A DNA stretch of 64,000 bases from NCBI GenBank assembly GCA_963834305.1, contig CAWIAX010000003.1:1736001-1800000 (forward strand). Reading direction: 5' to 3'. The notes beneath the pieces were generated by a model that was not told the DNA's origin, did no database searches, and worked only from the letters and a program-made list of their open reading frames with translations. Numbering within the stretch: the first letter of the stretch is position 1; every line of letters begins with the position of its first letter. This document shows positions 39,816-47,993 of the stretch, in pieces. The stretch comes from JACCXG01 sp963834305 (GTDB taxonomy: Bacteria > Acidobacteriota > Vicinamibacteria > Vicinamibacterales > 2-12-FULL-66-21). The position numbers were made by a program, and so were the translations under genes.

Positions 39816-41548
39816 CTATGCGTCCTCCGCGGTTTCCACGAGCGGGCTCGGCCGGCGAATCATCGCGTGCAGGTCGGCGCCGGCGGGCACCATCGGGTAG
39901 ACGGTGTCCTCCTGCTCGACGCGGAACTCGAGGATCGCGGTGCCGTTGAGCCGGCGCGCCGCCTGGATCGCCGGCTCCACTTCCGGACGGCTGCTGATCG
40001 CCGTCGCCGACAGGCCGTAGGCCTCGGCGATCTTGGCGAAGTCGGGGCTGAGCAGCGGCGTGGCGGCGTAGCGGCGCTCGTAGAAGAACTCCTGCCACTG
40101 GCGCACCATGCCGAGGTAGCCGTTGTTGATGATCGCCACCTTGATGTCGAGCTTCTCCTGCGCGATCGTCGCGAGCTCCGGCATCGTCATCTGGAAGCCG
40201 CCGTCGCCGGCCACCACCCAGACTTCCTTGTCCGGGCAGGCCATCTTGGCGCCGATCGCCGCCGGCAGCGCGAAGCCCATCGTGCCCAGGCCGCCCGAGG
40301 TGATGAGCGAGCGCGGCTCGTCGTGGTGGTAATACTGCGCCTCCCACATCTGGTGCTGGCCGACGTCGGTGACGACGATCGCGCCGCCCTCCGGTGGCGC
40401 GCCAGATGTCGTTGATCACGTGCGCCGCATACAGGTGCCCGTCGTCGGGCAGGTTCTTGATGTCGCGGACCGCGGCATCGCCCTTCATCTCGTCGATGTG
40501 GTGGAGCCAGGGGGTCCGCTGGCCGGCAGCGAGGCCGGGCAGCAGCGCCTCGAGCACGGCGCGCAGGTCGCCGACGATGCCGACGTCGACCGGGACGTTC
40601 TTGCCGATCTCCGCCGGGTCGATGTCGATGTGGACCTTGCGGGCGTTGGGCGCGTAGGTCTTGAGGTTGCCGGTGACGCGGTCGTCGAAGCGCATGCCGA
40701 AGGCGAGCAGCAGGTCCGCTTCCTGGATGGCGGTGTTGACCCAGGCCTCGCCGTGCATGCCCATCATGCCGAGGTTGAGCGGGTGCGAGGCCGGGACGCC
40801 GCCGATGCCGAGGAGCGTCATCGCGATCGGGATCTGCGCGCGCTCGGCGAACTGCCGGACGAGGGCCGACGGCCTCGGAGAGGATGATGCCGTGGCCGGC
40901 GAGGATGACGGGGCGCGACGCCGAGTTGATGAGCTCGAGCGCCTTGGCCACCGAGACCGGGTTGATCGGGCGCTCGGGGCGGGCGTGCGGCCGCGGCGCC
41001 GCCGCCTCCCAGTCGAACTCGCAGGCCGTCTGCTGGGCGTCCTTGGTGATGTCGATCAGCACCGGACCGGGGCGGCCGCTGGCGGCGATGTGGAACGCCT
41101 CGCGGACGGCCGGGCCGACGTCCTGCGCCCGGGTGACCAGGTAGTTGTGCTTGGTGATCGGCAGGGTGACGCCGGTGATGTCGGTCTCCTGGAAGCCGTC
41201 GCTGCCGATCAGCTTGCTGCCGACCTGGCCGGTGATGCAGACGATCGGGACCGAATCCATCATCGCGGTGGCGATGCCGGTGACCATGTTGGTCGCGCCG
41301 GGGCCCGAGGTGGCGATGGCGACGCCGACCTTGCCGCTGGCCCGCGCGTAGCCGTCGGCCATGTGCGTCGCGCCCTGCTCGTGGCGGACGAGCACGTGCC
41401 GGATCGGATAGTCCAGCATCGCGTCGTAGGCCGGCAGGATGGCGCCGCCCGGGTAGCCGAATACCGTGTCCACGCCTTCGCGGACCAGGCATTCCCAGAG
41501 GATCTGCGCACCCGTACGTTTCATCGGCGTTGAACTCCCTGTGCTCAT
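39816..41548 (-). CDS. ilvB: Acetolactate synthase large subunit (two frameshifts)
   Basis: ThDP- and FAD-dependent enzyme making acetolactate and acetohydroxybutyrate, about 576 residues. Blocks in order: GAQILWECLVREGVDTVFGYPGGAILPAYD, the ThDP glutamate in HEQGATHMADGYARASGKVG, GRPGPVLIDITKD, and the ThDP-Mg motif GDGGFQMTMPEL to NNGYLGMVRQWQ. Frames change near 40869 and 40391; removing one base at each gives an unbroken protein. The ATG at 41548 overlaps the ilvD stop, and it is followed immediately by ilvN. Confidence 0.92.
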
Positions 41549-43238
41549 GCGGTGATTGCTCCCTGCGCGGCGGATGAGACGAGCCGCGCGTATTTGCCCA
41601 TGACGCCGGAGGTGGCCCGCGCCGGTGGCGGCGGCAGGGCGGCAAGCCGTCCGGCAAGCTCCACCGCGGTGAGCTCGACGCTGAGCGTCCGCGATGGGAT
41701 GTCGAAAGTGATGAGGTCGCCGTCCTGGAGGGCGGCAATCGGGCCGCCGCGGGCGGCTTCCGGCGCGACGTGGCCGGCCATCAGGCCGCGCGTCGCCCCG
41801 GAGAAGCGGCCGTCGGTGAGCAGCGCGACCGACTCGCCGAGCCCGGCGCCCATGATGGCCGCGGTGACGGCGAGCATCTCGCGCATGCCGGGGCCGCCGC
41901 TCGGGCCCTCGTAGCGGATCACCACGACGTCGCCCGGCTTGATGCCGCCGCTGCGCACGGCCTCGAAGGCCTGCTCCTCGCCGTCGAACACCCGCGCCGG
42001 GCCGGCGATGGCTTGATGTCGTAGTCGCCGCCGGCCACCTTGACCACCGCGCCTTCGGGCGCGAGGTTGCCCTTGAGGATGACCAGGCCGCCGGTCGGCT
42101 TGAGCGGGTCGGTCGAGGGGACGGACGACCGTCTGTCCGGCGGTCTCGTGCGCCTCGCGCGCGTGCTCGCCGATGGTCCGCCCGGTGATCGTGATGGCGT
42201 CGGCGTGGAGGTGGCCGCCGTCGAGCAGCCGCTGCACGACGAGCGGGATGCCGCCGGCGCGATAGCAGGTCGGTGGCGACGAACTGGCCGCCCGGCTTGA
42301 GGTCGGCGAGCAGCGGCACGCGGGCGCTGATGCGATCGAAGTCGTCGATGTCGAGCGCCACGCCCGCCTCGCGGGCGATCGCCAGCAGGTGGAGGACGGC
42401 GTTGGTCGAGCCGCCGGTGGCGGCGACCGAGGCGATGGCGTTCTCGAGCGCCGGCCTGGTGAGGATCTGCCGCGGCGTCAGGCCGCGGCGCAGCAGGTCC
42501 ATCACCAGCTCGCCGGCGGCTTCGGCGACGGCCGCCTTGTCGGCGTCCACCGCCGGGACGCTGGCGCTGCCGAAGGGGGAGATGCCGAGCACCTCACACG
42601 ACCGTCGCCATGGTGTTGGCGGTGAACTGGCCGCCGCAGGCGCCGGCGCCGGGGCAGGCGTGGCGCTCGAGCGTCGTCGAGATCGGCGCTCGTGATCCGG
42701 CCCGCGGCGTGCGCGCCGACCGCCTCGAAGACGTCCTGGATGGTGACGTCGCGGTCGTGCCACCGGCCGGGCGCGATCGACCCGCCGTAGAGCACCATGC
42801 CGGGAACGTCGAGCCGCGCCAGCGCCATGACTCCCGGCCGGGATGGTCTTGTCGCAGCCGACGAGCACGATCAGCCCGTCGAACAGGTTGCCGCGCGTGA
42901 CGAGCTCGATCGAGTCGGTGATGACCTCGCGGCTGACCAGCGAGGCGCGCATGCCTTCGCTGCCCATCGTGATGCCGTCGGAGATCGAGACGGTGTTGAA
43001 CTCGAGCGGCGTGCCGCCGGCCTTGCGCACGCCCTTCTTGACCTGCGGCGGCGAGCTCGCGCAGGTGATAGTTGCAGGGCCCGATCTCGATCCAGGTGTT
43101 GGCGATGCCGATGAGCGGCCGCCGCAGATCCTCGTCGGTGAGGCCGGTGGCCCGGAGCATGGCCCGCGCCGGCGCCCGGCTGGGGCCGTCGGTGAGGGCG
43201 CTGCTGCGCCATTTCAGCTCATGACTCGAACTCGACAC
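41545..43238 (-). CDS. ilvD: Dihydroxy-acid dehydratase (seven frameshifts)
   Basis: Iron-sulfur dehydratase for the third common step of valine and isoleucine synthesis, about 560 residues. The three cluster cysteines are visible in IGPCNYHL, VGCDKT and CPGAGACGGQFTANTMA; later blocks are ATGGSTNAVLHLLAIA, GRFSGATRGLMAGHVAPEA and the C-terminal GVMGKYARLV. Frames change near 43055, 42841, 42683, 42601, 42267, 42120 and 42012; six fit a +1 insertion and the last a deletion. The GTG at 43238 is supported by AAGGAG eight bases upstream. It is the first gene after the ilv attenuator. Confidence 0.92.
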
Positions 43239-43261
43239 GCTGGAAGCTCCTTCATCCGCCG

Positions 43262-43298
43262 CAAAAAACAAAAGGCCGTCCCCCGGAAGGTGACGGCC
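43262..43298 (-). terminator. ilv operon attenuator terminator
   Basis: On the minus strand GGCCGTC (43298-43292) pairs with GACGGCC (43280-43274), followed by TTTTGTTTTTT. The 5' arm can instead be occupied: CGTCACC (43295-43289) is fully complementary to GGTGACG at 43331-43325, which contains the leader-peptide stop codon. These two pairings exclude each other, as region 2:3 and region 3:4 do in classical attenuators. The tail TTTTGTTTTTTGC is the same as in the thr attenuator. Confidence 0.9.
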
Positions 43299-43326
43299 CT
43301 GGCTGCTGTAGTCCTGACCCGGCTCG

Positions 43327-43407
43327 TCACCCGCACGGTGCCCGGCGCAGAACGCCGAGCCCGCGAACCGGAATGACAACGAGTCGGCCACGCAGCCGCA
43401 GGTGCAT
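43327..43407 (-). CDS. ilv operon leader peptide
   Basis: A 26-codon open frame directly upstream of the ilvD attenuator. It has five Leu (3, 5, 9, 17, 20), four Val (10, 11, 14, 19) and one Ile (12), concentrated in LVVIPVRGLGVL. This matches the control codons of known ilv leader peptides. When the ribosome reaches the stop codon it would cover GGTGACG and let the terminator form; stalling at scarce Leu/Val/Ile tRNAs would leave it free as antiterminator. The predicted transcript start coincides with the ATG, so the peptide is probably read from a leaderless mRNA. Confidence 0.85.
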   Translation of the reverse strand: MHLRLRGRLVVIPVRGLGVLRRAPCG

Positions 43408-43414
43408 GAGGGAG

Positions 43415-43443
43415 ATTATGACGGAGGGCAGCTCAATAAGCAA
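43415..43443 (-). promoter_or_regulatory. ilv operon sigma-70-type promoter
   Basis: On the minus strand TTGCTT (43443-43438) and CATAAT (43420-43415) are separated by 17 bases. The expected start is near 43408, at the leader-peptide ATG. The -35 box lies inside an imperfect palindrome that may bind the divergent LysR regulator. Confidence 0.7.
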
Positions 43444-43463
43444 AGACAATTGTTCTTCGTTTA
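43437..43463. promoter_or_regulatory. Imperfect palindrome, candidate LysR operator
   Basis: A 27-base dyad centred on 43450 with arms of the form TAA.C..AAGA and TCTT..G.TTA. It lies between ilvD and the divergent LysR gene, in the only AT-rich stretch of this gap, and overlaps the ilv -35 box. LysR proteins typically bind such dyads at divergent promoters. Confidence 0.5.
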
Positions 43464-43697
43464 GCATTATCTCTGCTTATGCTTGTCGGGCCGGGACGGT
43501 GCCGCTTGATTCGGGCCCGGGCCCGCGCGCCCGCTCTGCAGCGGCGACGCCTATACCTACAAGGACGTAGGTCTCCCGCGTGGCGCATGCGAAAATGCGC
43601 GTTGCTGCCGCGGGCCTGTCTCCGCGAGAATAGCGGCACGGCGCGAGCGGTGGACGGGCCACCCGGAACCGTGGAAGGGATCGGCGGACAAGCGCGC

Positions 43698-44660
43698 GTG
43701 GATCTGCGGCAACTCGAAATCCTCAGGGCCGTCGCCCAGAGCGGCTCCTTCACCAGCGCGGGACAGCAGCTGCACCTCTCGCAGTCGGCCGTCAGCCGCC
43801 AGATTCTCCTGCTCGAGGAGGAGCTGAAGGAACAGCTGTTCCTGCGCCTCGGCCGCAAGATCCGGATCACGCCGGCCGGGACGACGCTGCTCGGCCTCAG
43901 CGAGCGCATGTTCGAGGATCTCGAGCGGACGCGCGCCAGCATCCTCGACACGCAGCAGTCGGTCAGCGGCACGGTCCGCCTGGTCGGCGGCATGACGGTC
44001 TGCCTCTACGTGTTCCCGCCGCTGCTCAAGGCGTTCCGCAAGGAGCACCCGGGGGTCGAGGTCAAGCTGACGCCCGGCGCCACGCCGCGGCTCATCCGCC
44101 AGCTGCGCACCGGCGCGGCCGATCTCGGGCTGCTCACCCTGCCCATCGACGACCCCAATCTCGTGACCGTGCCGGTCATGCGCGAAGAGCTCCTGCTGGT
44201 GACGGCGCCGACCCACCCGCTCGCCAAGCGCCGCAACGTCGCGCCGCGCGACCTGATCGGCCAGCCGTTCGTGCTGTTCGAGGCGGGCTCGAACAGCCGC
44301 AAGGCGATCGAGGAGTTCTTCGTCCGCGAACAGATCGCCCCCAAGGTGGTCACCGAAACGGAGAACGTCGAGATCATCAAGGCCCTGGTGATGGTGGGCA
44401 TGGGGATGACGATCATTCCCTACCAGGCCGTCGCCGGTGAGGTACGCGCCGGGAAGCTGTTCTGTTCGCGGATCTCGGGCGTGCAGCTGGTCCGGGAAAC
44501 CGGCTGGGTGCACCTGCGGCTCGACCGGGTGCCGCGCGCGGTGCAGGAAATGATGCGCACGCTCGAACGCGTGCGCCCACGGCTCAAGCTGTCCCCGGGC
44601 CCGCCGCCCCGGGCCAGGAAGCCGGACGCCGACGCCGCGCCCGGCCCGACAGTCGCGTAG
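43698..44660 (+). CDS. LysR-family transcriptional regulator
   Basis: A 320-residue regulator with an N-terminal winged helix (VDLRQLEILRAVAQSGSFTSAGQQLHLSQSAVSRQILLLEEEL) and a two-lobed effector domain from about residue 85 (VRLVGGMTVCLYVFPPLLKAF to TIIPYQAV). The GTG at 43698 gives the canonical LysR N terminus; longer frames upstream add unrelated residues. It is divergent from ilvD, like ilvY and ilvC in E. coli, and convergent with cysH. Control of the ilv operon is the simplest reading; a CysB-like role for the cys genes is the alternative. The effector is unknown. Confidence 0.86.
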   Translation: MDLRQLEILRAVAQSGSFTSAGQQLHLSQSAVSRQILLLEEELKEQLFLRLGRKIRITPAGTTLLGLSERMFEDLERTRASILDTQQSVSGTVRLVGGMTVCLYVFPPLLKAFRKEHPGVEVKLTPGATPRLIRQLRTGAADLGLLTLPIDDPNLVTVPVMREELLLVTAPTHPLAKRRNVAPRDLIGQPFVLFEAGSNSRKAIEEFFVREQIAPKVVTETENVEIIKALVMVGMGMTIIPYQAVAGEVRAGKLFCSRISGVQLVRETGWVHLRLDRVPRAVQEMMRTLERVRPRLKLSPGPPPRARKPDADAAPGPTVA

Positions 44661-44699
44661 CCCGCGGCCGTCGCCTCCACGAATTCGTCCGGTCGTCCG

Positions 44700-45360
44700 C
44701 TACCGTGCCTGGATGTGAATCCCGCACTCCAGCTTCTGGCCCGCCCAGCGCCCCGACCGCTCGTTGCCCGGATCGACCGGCAGCGTCGTGCACGGCTGGC
44801 AGCCGATGCTGGTGTAGCCCTGCGCGTAGAGCGGCAGCAGCGGGATGTCGTGCTGCTTCGCGTAGGCCCACACCTCGCGCGTCGACCAGGCGGCCAGCGG
44901 GCTGACCTTGGTGCAGCACCCGTCCGGTCGGCAGCGTGAACGGCTCGACCTCGCCGAGCGCGGCGCGGCTGGGCGACTGCTCGCGGCGGAGGCCGGTGAA
45001 CCAGGCGTCGTAGCCGTCGAGCGCGGCGAACAGCGGGCCGACCTTGTGGCGCGCGCAGCACGCCGTCGTGTCCTGCTGCCACAGCCCGGGCGACGGCTCT
45101 CCGGCGCGCAGGTTGATCAGGTTGAGCCCCCACGACTCCGCCAGCTGGTCGCGGTAGGCATAGGTCTCGCCGAAGTGGTGCACGGTGTCGAGGAAGAGCA
45201 CCGGAATCTCCGGCCGCTGCTGCCGCAGCAGGTGGACCAGCACCACGCACTCCGCCTGGAAGCTCGAGGTGACGCACGGCGCCGCCGCTCCGGCCAGCCG
45301 CGCCTCGATCAGGCGGCTCGCCTCCAGGCTGCGGGCTTCGAGTGTCGCGGCGGTGCTCAT
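44700..45360 (-). CDS. cysH: Assimilatory adenylylsulfate (APS) reductase (one frameshift)
   Basis: Thioredoxin-dependent reductase making sulfite, about 220 residues. The iron-sulfur ligands of the APS-reducing type are present: a Cys-Cys pair at 101-102 (TTACCARHKVGP) and CQPC near the C terminus, followed by the catalytic cysteine in ECGIH. This Cys pattern, with no cysC gene or fused APS kinase domain seen in this window, indicates APS rather than PAPS as substrate. The frame breaks at about 44920; removing one base restores LPTGRVLHKVSPLAAWSTREVW. The ATG overlaps the cysN stop. Last gene of cysDNH. Confidence 0.9.
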
Positions 45361-46659
45361 GTCAGGATCTCCTCGAGGACTCTCCGGACGGCTTCGACGG
45401 CGTCTCCGTCGCTGGCGGCCGCGCGCGCCGCCTGCGCGATCCGCTCGGCGGCATCGACGCTGCGCGGCCCCGCCGCGCCGTCGTCCAGCCGGCGCACGAT
45501 CATGCCGGCGCCGGCGGTGGCGCTGGTGGCGGGGTCGATGACGACGAAGCTGCCGGTGGCGCGATTGGCGTCGTAGGCGTCGAACACCAGCGGCCGGGAC
45601 GCGGTCACGTTCACCAGGCCGATGTCGTTCAGCGCCAGCGTGCTGTCGAGCTCGGCGGTGACCACGCGTGCGGCGTGCTTCAGCAGATAGACGCGCCGCG
45701 GGTCGAGCGGCCGCTCGTCCATCCAGACCACATGCGCCTCGAACCGGCGCCCGACCTGGGGTGCGGTCGTCGTGAGGACGTCGCCGCGGCTGATGTCGAT
45801 CTCGTCGTCCAGGGTCAAGCGTGACCGACATCGGCGCCTGCGCCACCTCGAGATCGCCGTCCCAGGTCACGATCCGCTTGACCCGCGACCGGCGCCCGGA
45901 CGGCCACACGGTAATCGCGTCCCCCGGCCGGATCGTCCCCGATCCAATCTGCCCGGCATAGCCGCGGAACTCGTGGTTCGGGCGCAGCACCAGCTGGACC
46001 GGGAACCGGAAGGGGCGATCCGCGGCCTTGCGGTCCACGGTGACGGTTTCGAGGTACTCGAGCAGCGGCGCGCCGGTGAACCACGGCGTGGCGTCGCTGC
46101 GCGCGACGACGTTGTCGCCGTTGAGGGCGCTCAGCGGGATGGCGTGCAGCGTGGCGTTGTCCACCAGGCTGGGGAAGCCGTCGCGAATGTCCTCGAAGAC
46201 CCGGCGGTCGAAGTTGACCAGGTCCATCTTGTTGACGGCCAGCACGAAGTTCGAGATGCCGAGCAGGCTGGCAATCCGGGCATGGCGGCGCGTCTGCTCG
46301 CGCAGGCCGTGGCGCGCGTCCACCAGGAGGATCGCGAGGTCGGCCGTGGAGGCGCCGGTCGCCATGTTGCGCGTGTACTGTTCGTGGCCGGGGGTGTCGG
46401 CGAGGATGAACTTGCGCCGGGCGGTGGCGAAGTAGCGGTAGGCGACGTCAATCGTGATGCCCTGCTCGCGTTCGGCGCGCAGCCCGTCGGTGAAGAGCGA
46501 GAAGTCGATCGGCCCGGCGCCGCGGTTGCGCGACGCCGCCTGCACCGACGACAGCTGATCCTCGTACACGGCGCGCGCTTCGTAGAGCAGCCGGCCGATC
46601 AGCGTGCTCTTCCCGTCGTCCACGCTGCCGGCCGTGCAGAGGCGGAGCAGGCCGGACAT
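45357..46659 (-). CDS. cysN: Sulfate adenylyltransferase subunit 1, GTPase (one frameshift)
   Basis: Elongation-factor-like GTPase that drives APS formation with CysD. The G motifs are clear: GSVDDGKSTLIGRLLYE, DTPGHEQYTRNMATGAS and NKMDLV. About 433 residues, with EF-Tu-like beta-barrel domains and no CysC kinase domain at the C terminus. The frame breaks at about 45829; deleting one base joins APMSVTL to TLDDEIDISRGDVL. The ATG overlaps the cysD stop (TGATG), and the stop overlaps cysH (ATGA). Confidence 0.92.
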
Positions 46660-47687
46660 CAGAAGTAGCCCTCGCGCTTCTTCATTTCCATCGAGCCGTC
46701 CTGGTCGTGATCGATCACGCGCAGCTGCCGCTCGGAGTGTCGCGCCGCGACGAGCTCCTCGATGATCTTGGGGATGGTGTCGGCCTCCGACCGCACCGCG
46801 CCGGTGCACGGCGAGCAGCCGAGCGAGCGCATCCGGCACGTCACCCGCTGCGGCTTCTCGCCGGGCAGCAGGGGAATGAACGGCTGCTCGGCCATGATCA
46901 GCGAGTTGCCGCGGACGATGACCTCGCGCTCCTGCGCGTAGTAGAGCGGGACGACGGGAATGCGCTCGACGTGGATGTAGTGCCAGACGTCCAGCTCGGT
47001 CCAGTTGGAGAGCGGGAACACGCGCACCGACTCGCCGGGGCCGAGGCGGCTGTTGAGCAGGTGCCAGAGCTCGGGGCGCTGCCGCTTCGGATCCCACTGC
47101 CCGGCCGCGTTGCGCAGCGAGAACACCCGCTCCTTGGCGCGCGACCGCTCCTCGTCGCGGCGGGCGCCGCCGAAGGCGGCGTCGAACGAGCCGGCCTGCA
47201 GCGCGTCGAGCAGGGCGGTCGTCTTGAGCAGGCCGCAGCAGCGCTGGGTGCCGACGGCGAACGGCTGCGTGCCGTCGTCGAGCGCCGCCTGGTTGGTGTG
47301 GACGATCAGCCGGGCGCCGACCTCGGCCGCGTACCAGTCGCGGAACTCGATCATCTCGCGGAACTTGTAGCCGGTGTCGATGTGCAGCAGGGGAAAGGGG
47401 ATCGGCGCCGGGTAGAAGGCCTTCTGCGCCAGGCGCAGCAGCACCGACGAGTCCTTGCCGATGGAGTAGAGCATGACCGGCCGCTCGAACTCGGCAGCCA
47501 CCTCCCGGAAGATGTGGATGCTCTCCGCCTCGAGTGCGCGCAGGTGGTCGAAGCGGGCCGCCATCCGGTCGAGCGGCAGGCTGGCGTCGCCGCGTCCGTG
47601 CACCAGCGGTGGCAGGGTGGCGGCGGCCCCGGGCGGCAGACTGTCCCCGGACGGAGCGGACGCGGCGGGCTGTGCGTGAACTGACAT
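46659..47687 (-). CDS. cysD: Sulfate adenylyltransferase subunit 2
   Basis: Catalytic ATP sulfurylase subunit of the PP-loop family, 342 residues. Key blocks: LYSIGKDSSVLLRLAQKAFYP, LHIDTGYKFREMIEFRD, GGARRDEERSRAKERVFS and the C-terminal DQDGSMEMKKREGYF typical of CysD. The ATG at 47687 is preceded by AGGGGAGA, a strong ribosome site that is complementary to a stretch of the leader about 60 bases upstream. An N-terminal Ala/Pro-rich extension of about 30 residues precedes the conserved core. First structural gene of cysDNH. Confidence 0.95.
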   Translation of the reverse strand: MSVHAQPAASAPSGDSLPPGAAATLPPLVHGRGDASLPLDRMAARFDHLRALEAESIHIFREVAAEFERPVMLYSIGKDSSVLLRLAQKAFYPAPIPFPLLHIDTGYKFREMIEFRDWYAAEVGARLIVHTNQAALDDGTQPFAVGTQRCCGLLKTTALLDALQAGSFDAAFGGARRDEERSRAKERVFSLRNAAGQWDPKRQRPELWHLLNSRLGPGESVRVFPLSNWTELDVWHYIHVERIPVVPLYYAQEREVIVRGNSLIMAEQPFIPLLPGEKPQRVTCRMRSLGCSPCTGAVRSEADTIPKIIEELVAARHSERQLRVIDHDQDGSMEMKKREGYF

Positions 47688-47694
47688 CGAGAGA

Positions 47695-47768
47695 TCTCCC
47701 CTGAGAAACGGCTGCACTGACGGAAATGCCGGGCGGATGGAACGCCGAGCGGCCGGCCAGGGGGGAGA
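47695..47768 (-). promoter_or_regulatory. Ribosome-site sequestering element upstream of cysD
   Basis: In the minus-strand mRNA TCTCCCCCCTG (47768-47758) is complementary to CAGGGGAGA (47703-47695), the Shine-Dalgarno region of cysD, allowing nine pairs with a two-base bulge. No T tract follows, so the arrangement suggests control of translation rather than of termination. The anti-site begins 34 bases after the Cys-rich leader stop codon, so a stalled or nearby ribosome could change the fold. Confidence 0.6.
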
Positions 47769-47802
47769 GGATCCGGGGACTAACGCGTAGCGGGCAGGCC
47801 TC

Positions 47803-47883
47803 TCACCGGCAGGTCGCCGGCACCGTACAACAGCATCGACAGAGCGATGCGCACGGGCGACAACAACAGGGTGAGAACCACAT
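47803..47883 (-). CDS. Cysteine-rich leader peptide of the cysDNH operon
   Basis: A 26-codon open frame with nine Cys (6, 7, 8, 11, 15, 17, 18, 19 and 25), including two runs of three. It starts MWFSPCCC and ends TVPATCR. Such a density is far above chance and is what a cysteine-sensing leader would need: the ribosome slows at Cys codons when charged Cys-tRNA is short. It lies between a promoter with a consensus -35 box and the cysD gene, 115 bases before the cysD ATG. Poly-Cys upstream frames controlling sulfur genes are known in mycobacteria; I know of none described for this type of organism. Confidence 0.82.
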   Translation of the reverse strand: MWFSPCCCRPCASLCRCCCTVPATCR

Positions 47884-47896
47884 ACCTGGAAGGGAC

Positions 47897-47925
47897 GGTA
47901 GCACGGGAGGCGGCGGCACTGTCAA
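47897..47925 (-). promoter_or_regulatory. cysDNH promoter
   Basis: On the minus strand a perfect TTGACA lies at 47925-47920. The -10 is poorer: GCTACC at 17-base spacing (47902-47897) or overlapping TACCGT at 19. Either puts the start about 4-7 bases before the leader-peptide ATG at 47883. The promoter lies downstream of the ppc stop on the same strand. Confidence 0.6.
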
Positions 47926-47993
47926 GGGCCGCGGCGGCATCCGCCCGCCGGACCGATGGCAGGGATGCGCCTGGCGCATGGGTCGCGGCGGCC

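Noticed and set aside
43239..43440. T-box element before ilvD or thrB
   Set aside because: No T-box TGGNACCGCG-type sequence or specifier-loop architecture is visible; leader peptides with control codons fit instead.
47687..47993. SAM or other known riboswitch upstream of cysD
   Set aside because: I could not find the conserved core of a SAM riboswitch; the Cys-rich frame and anti-ribosome-site pairing explain the region better.
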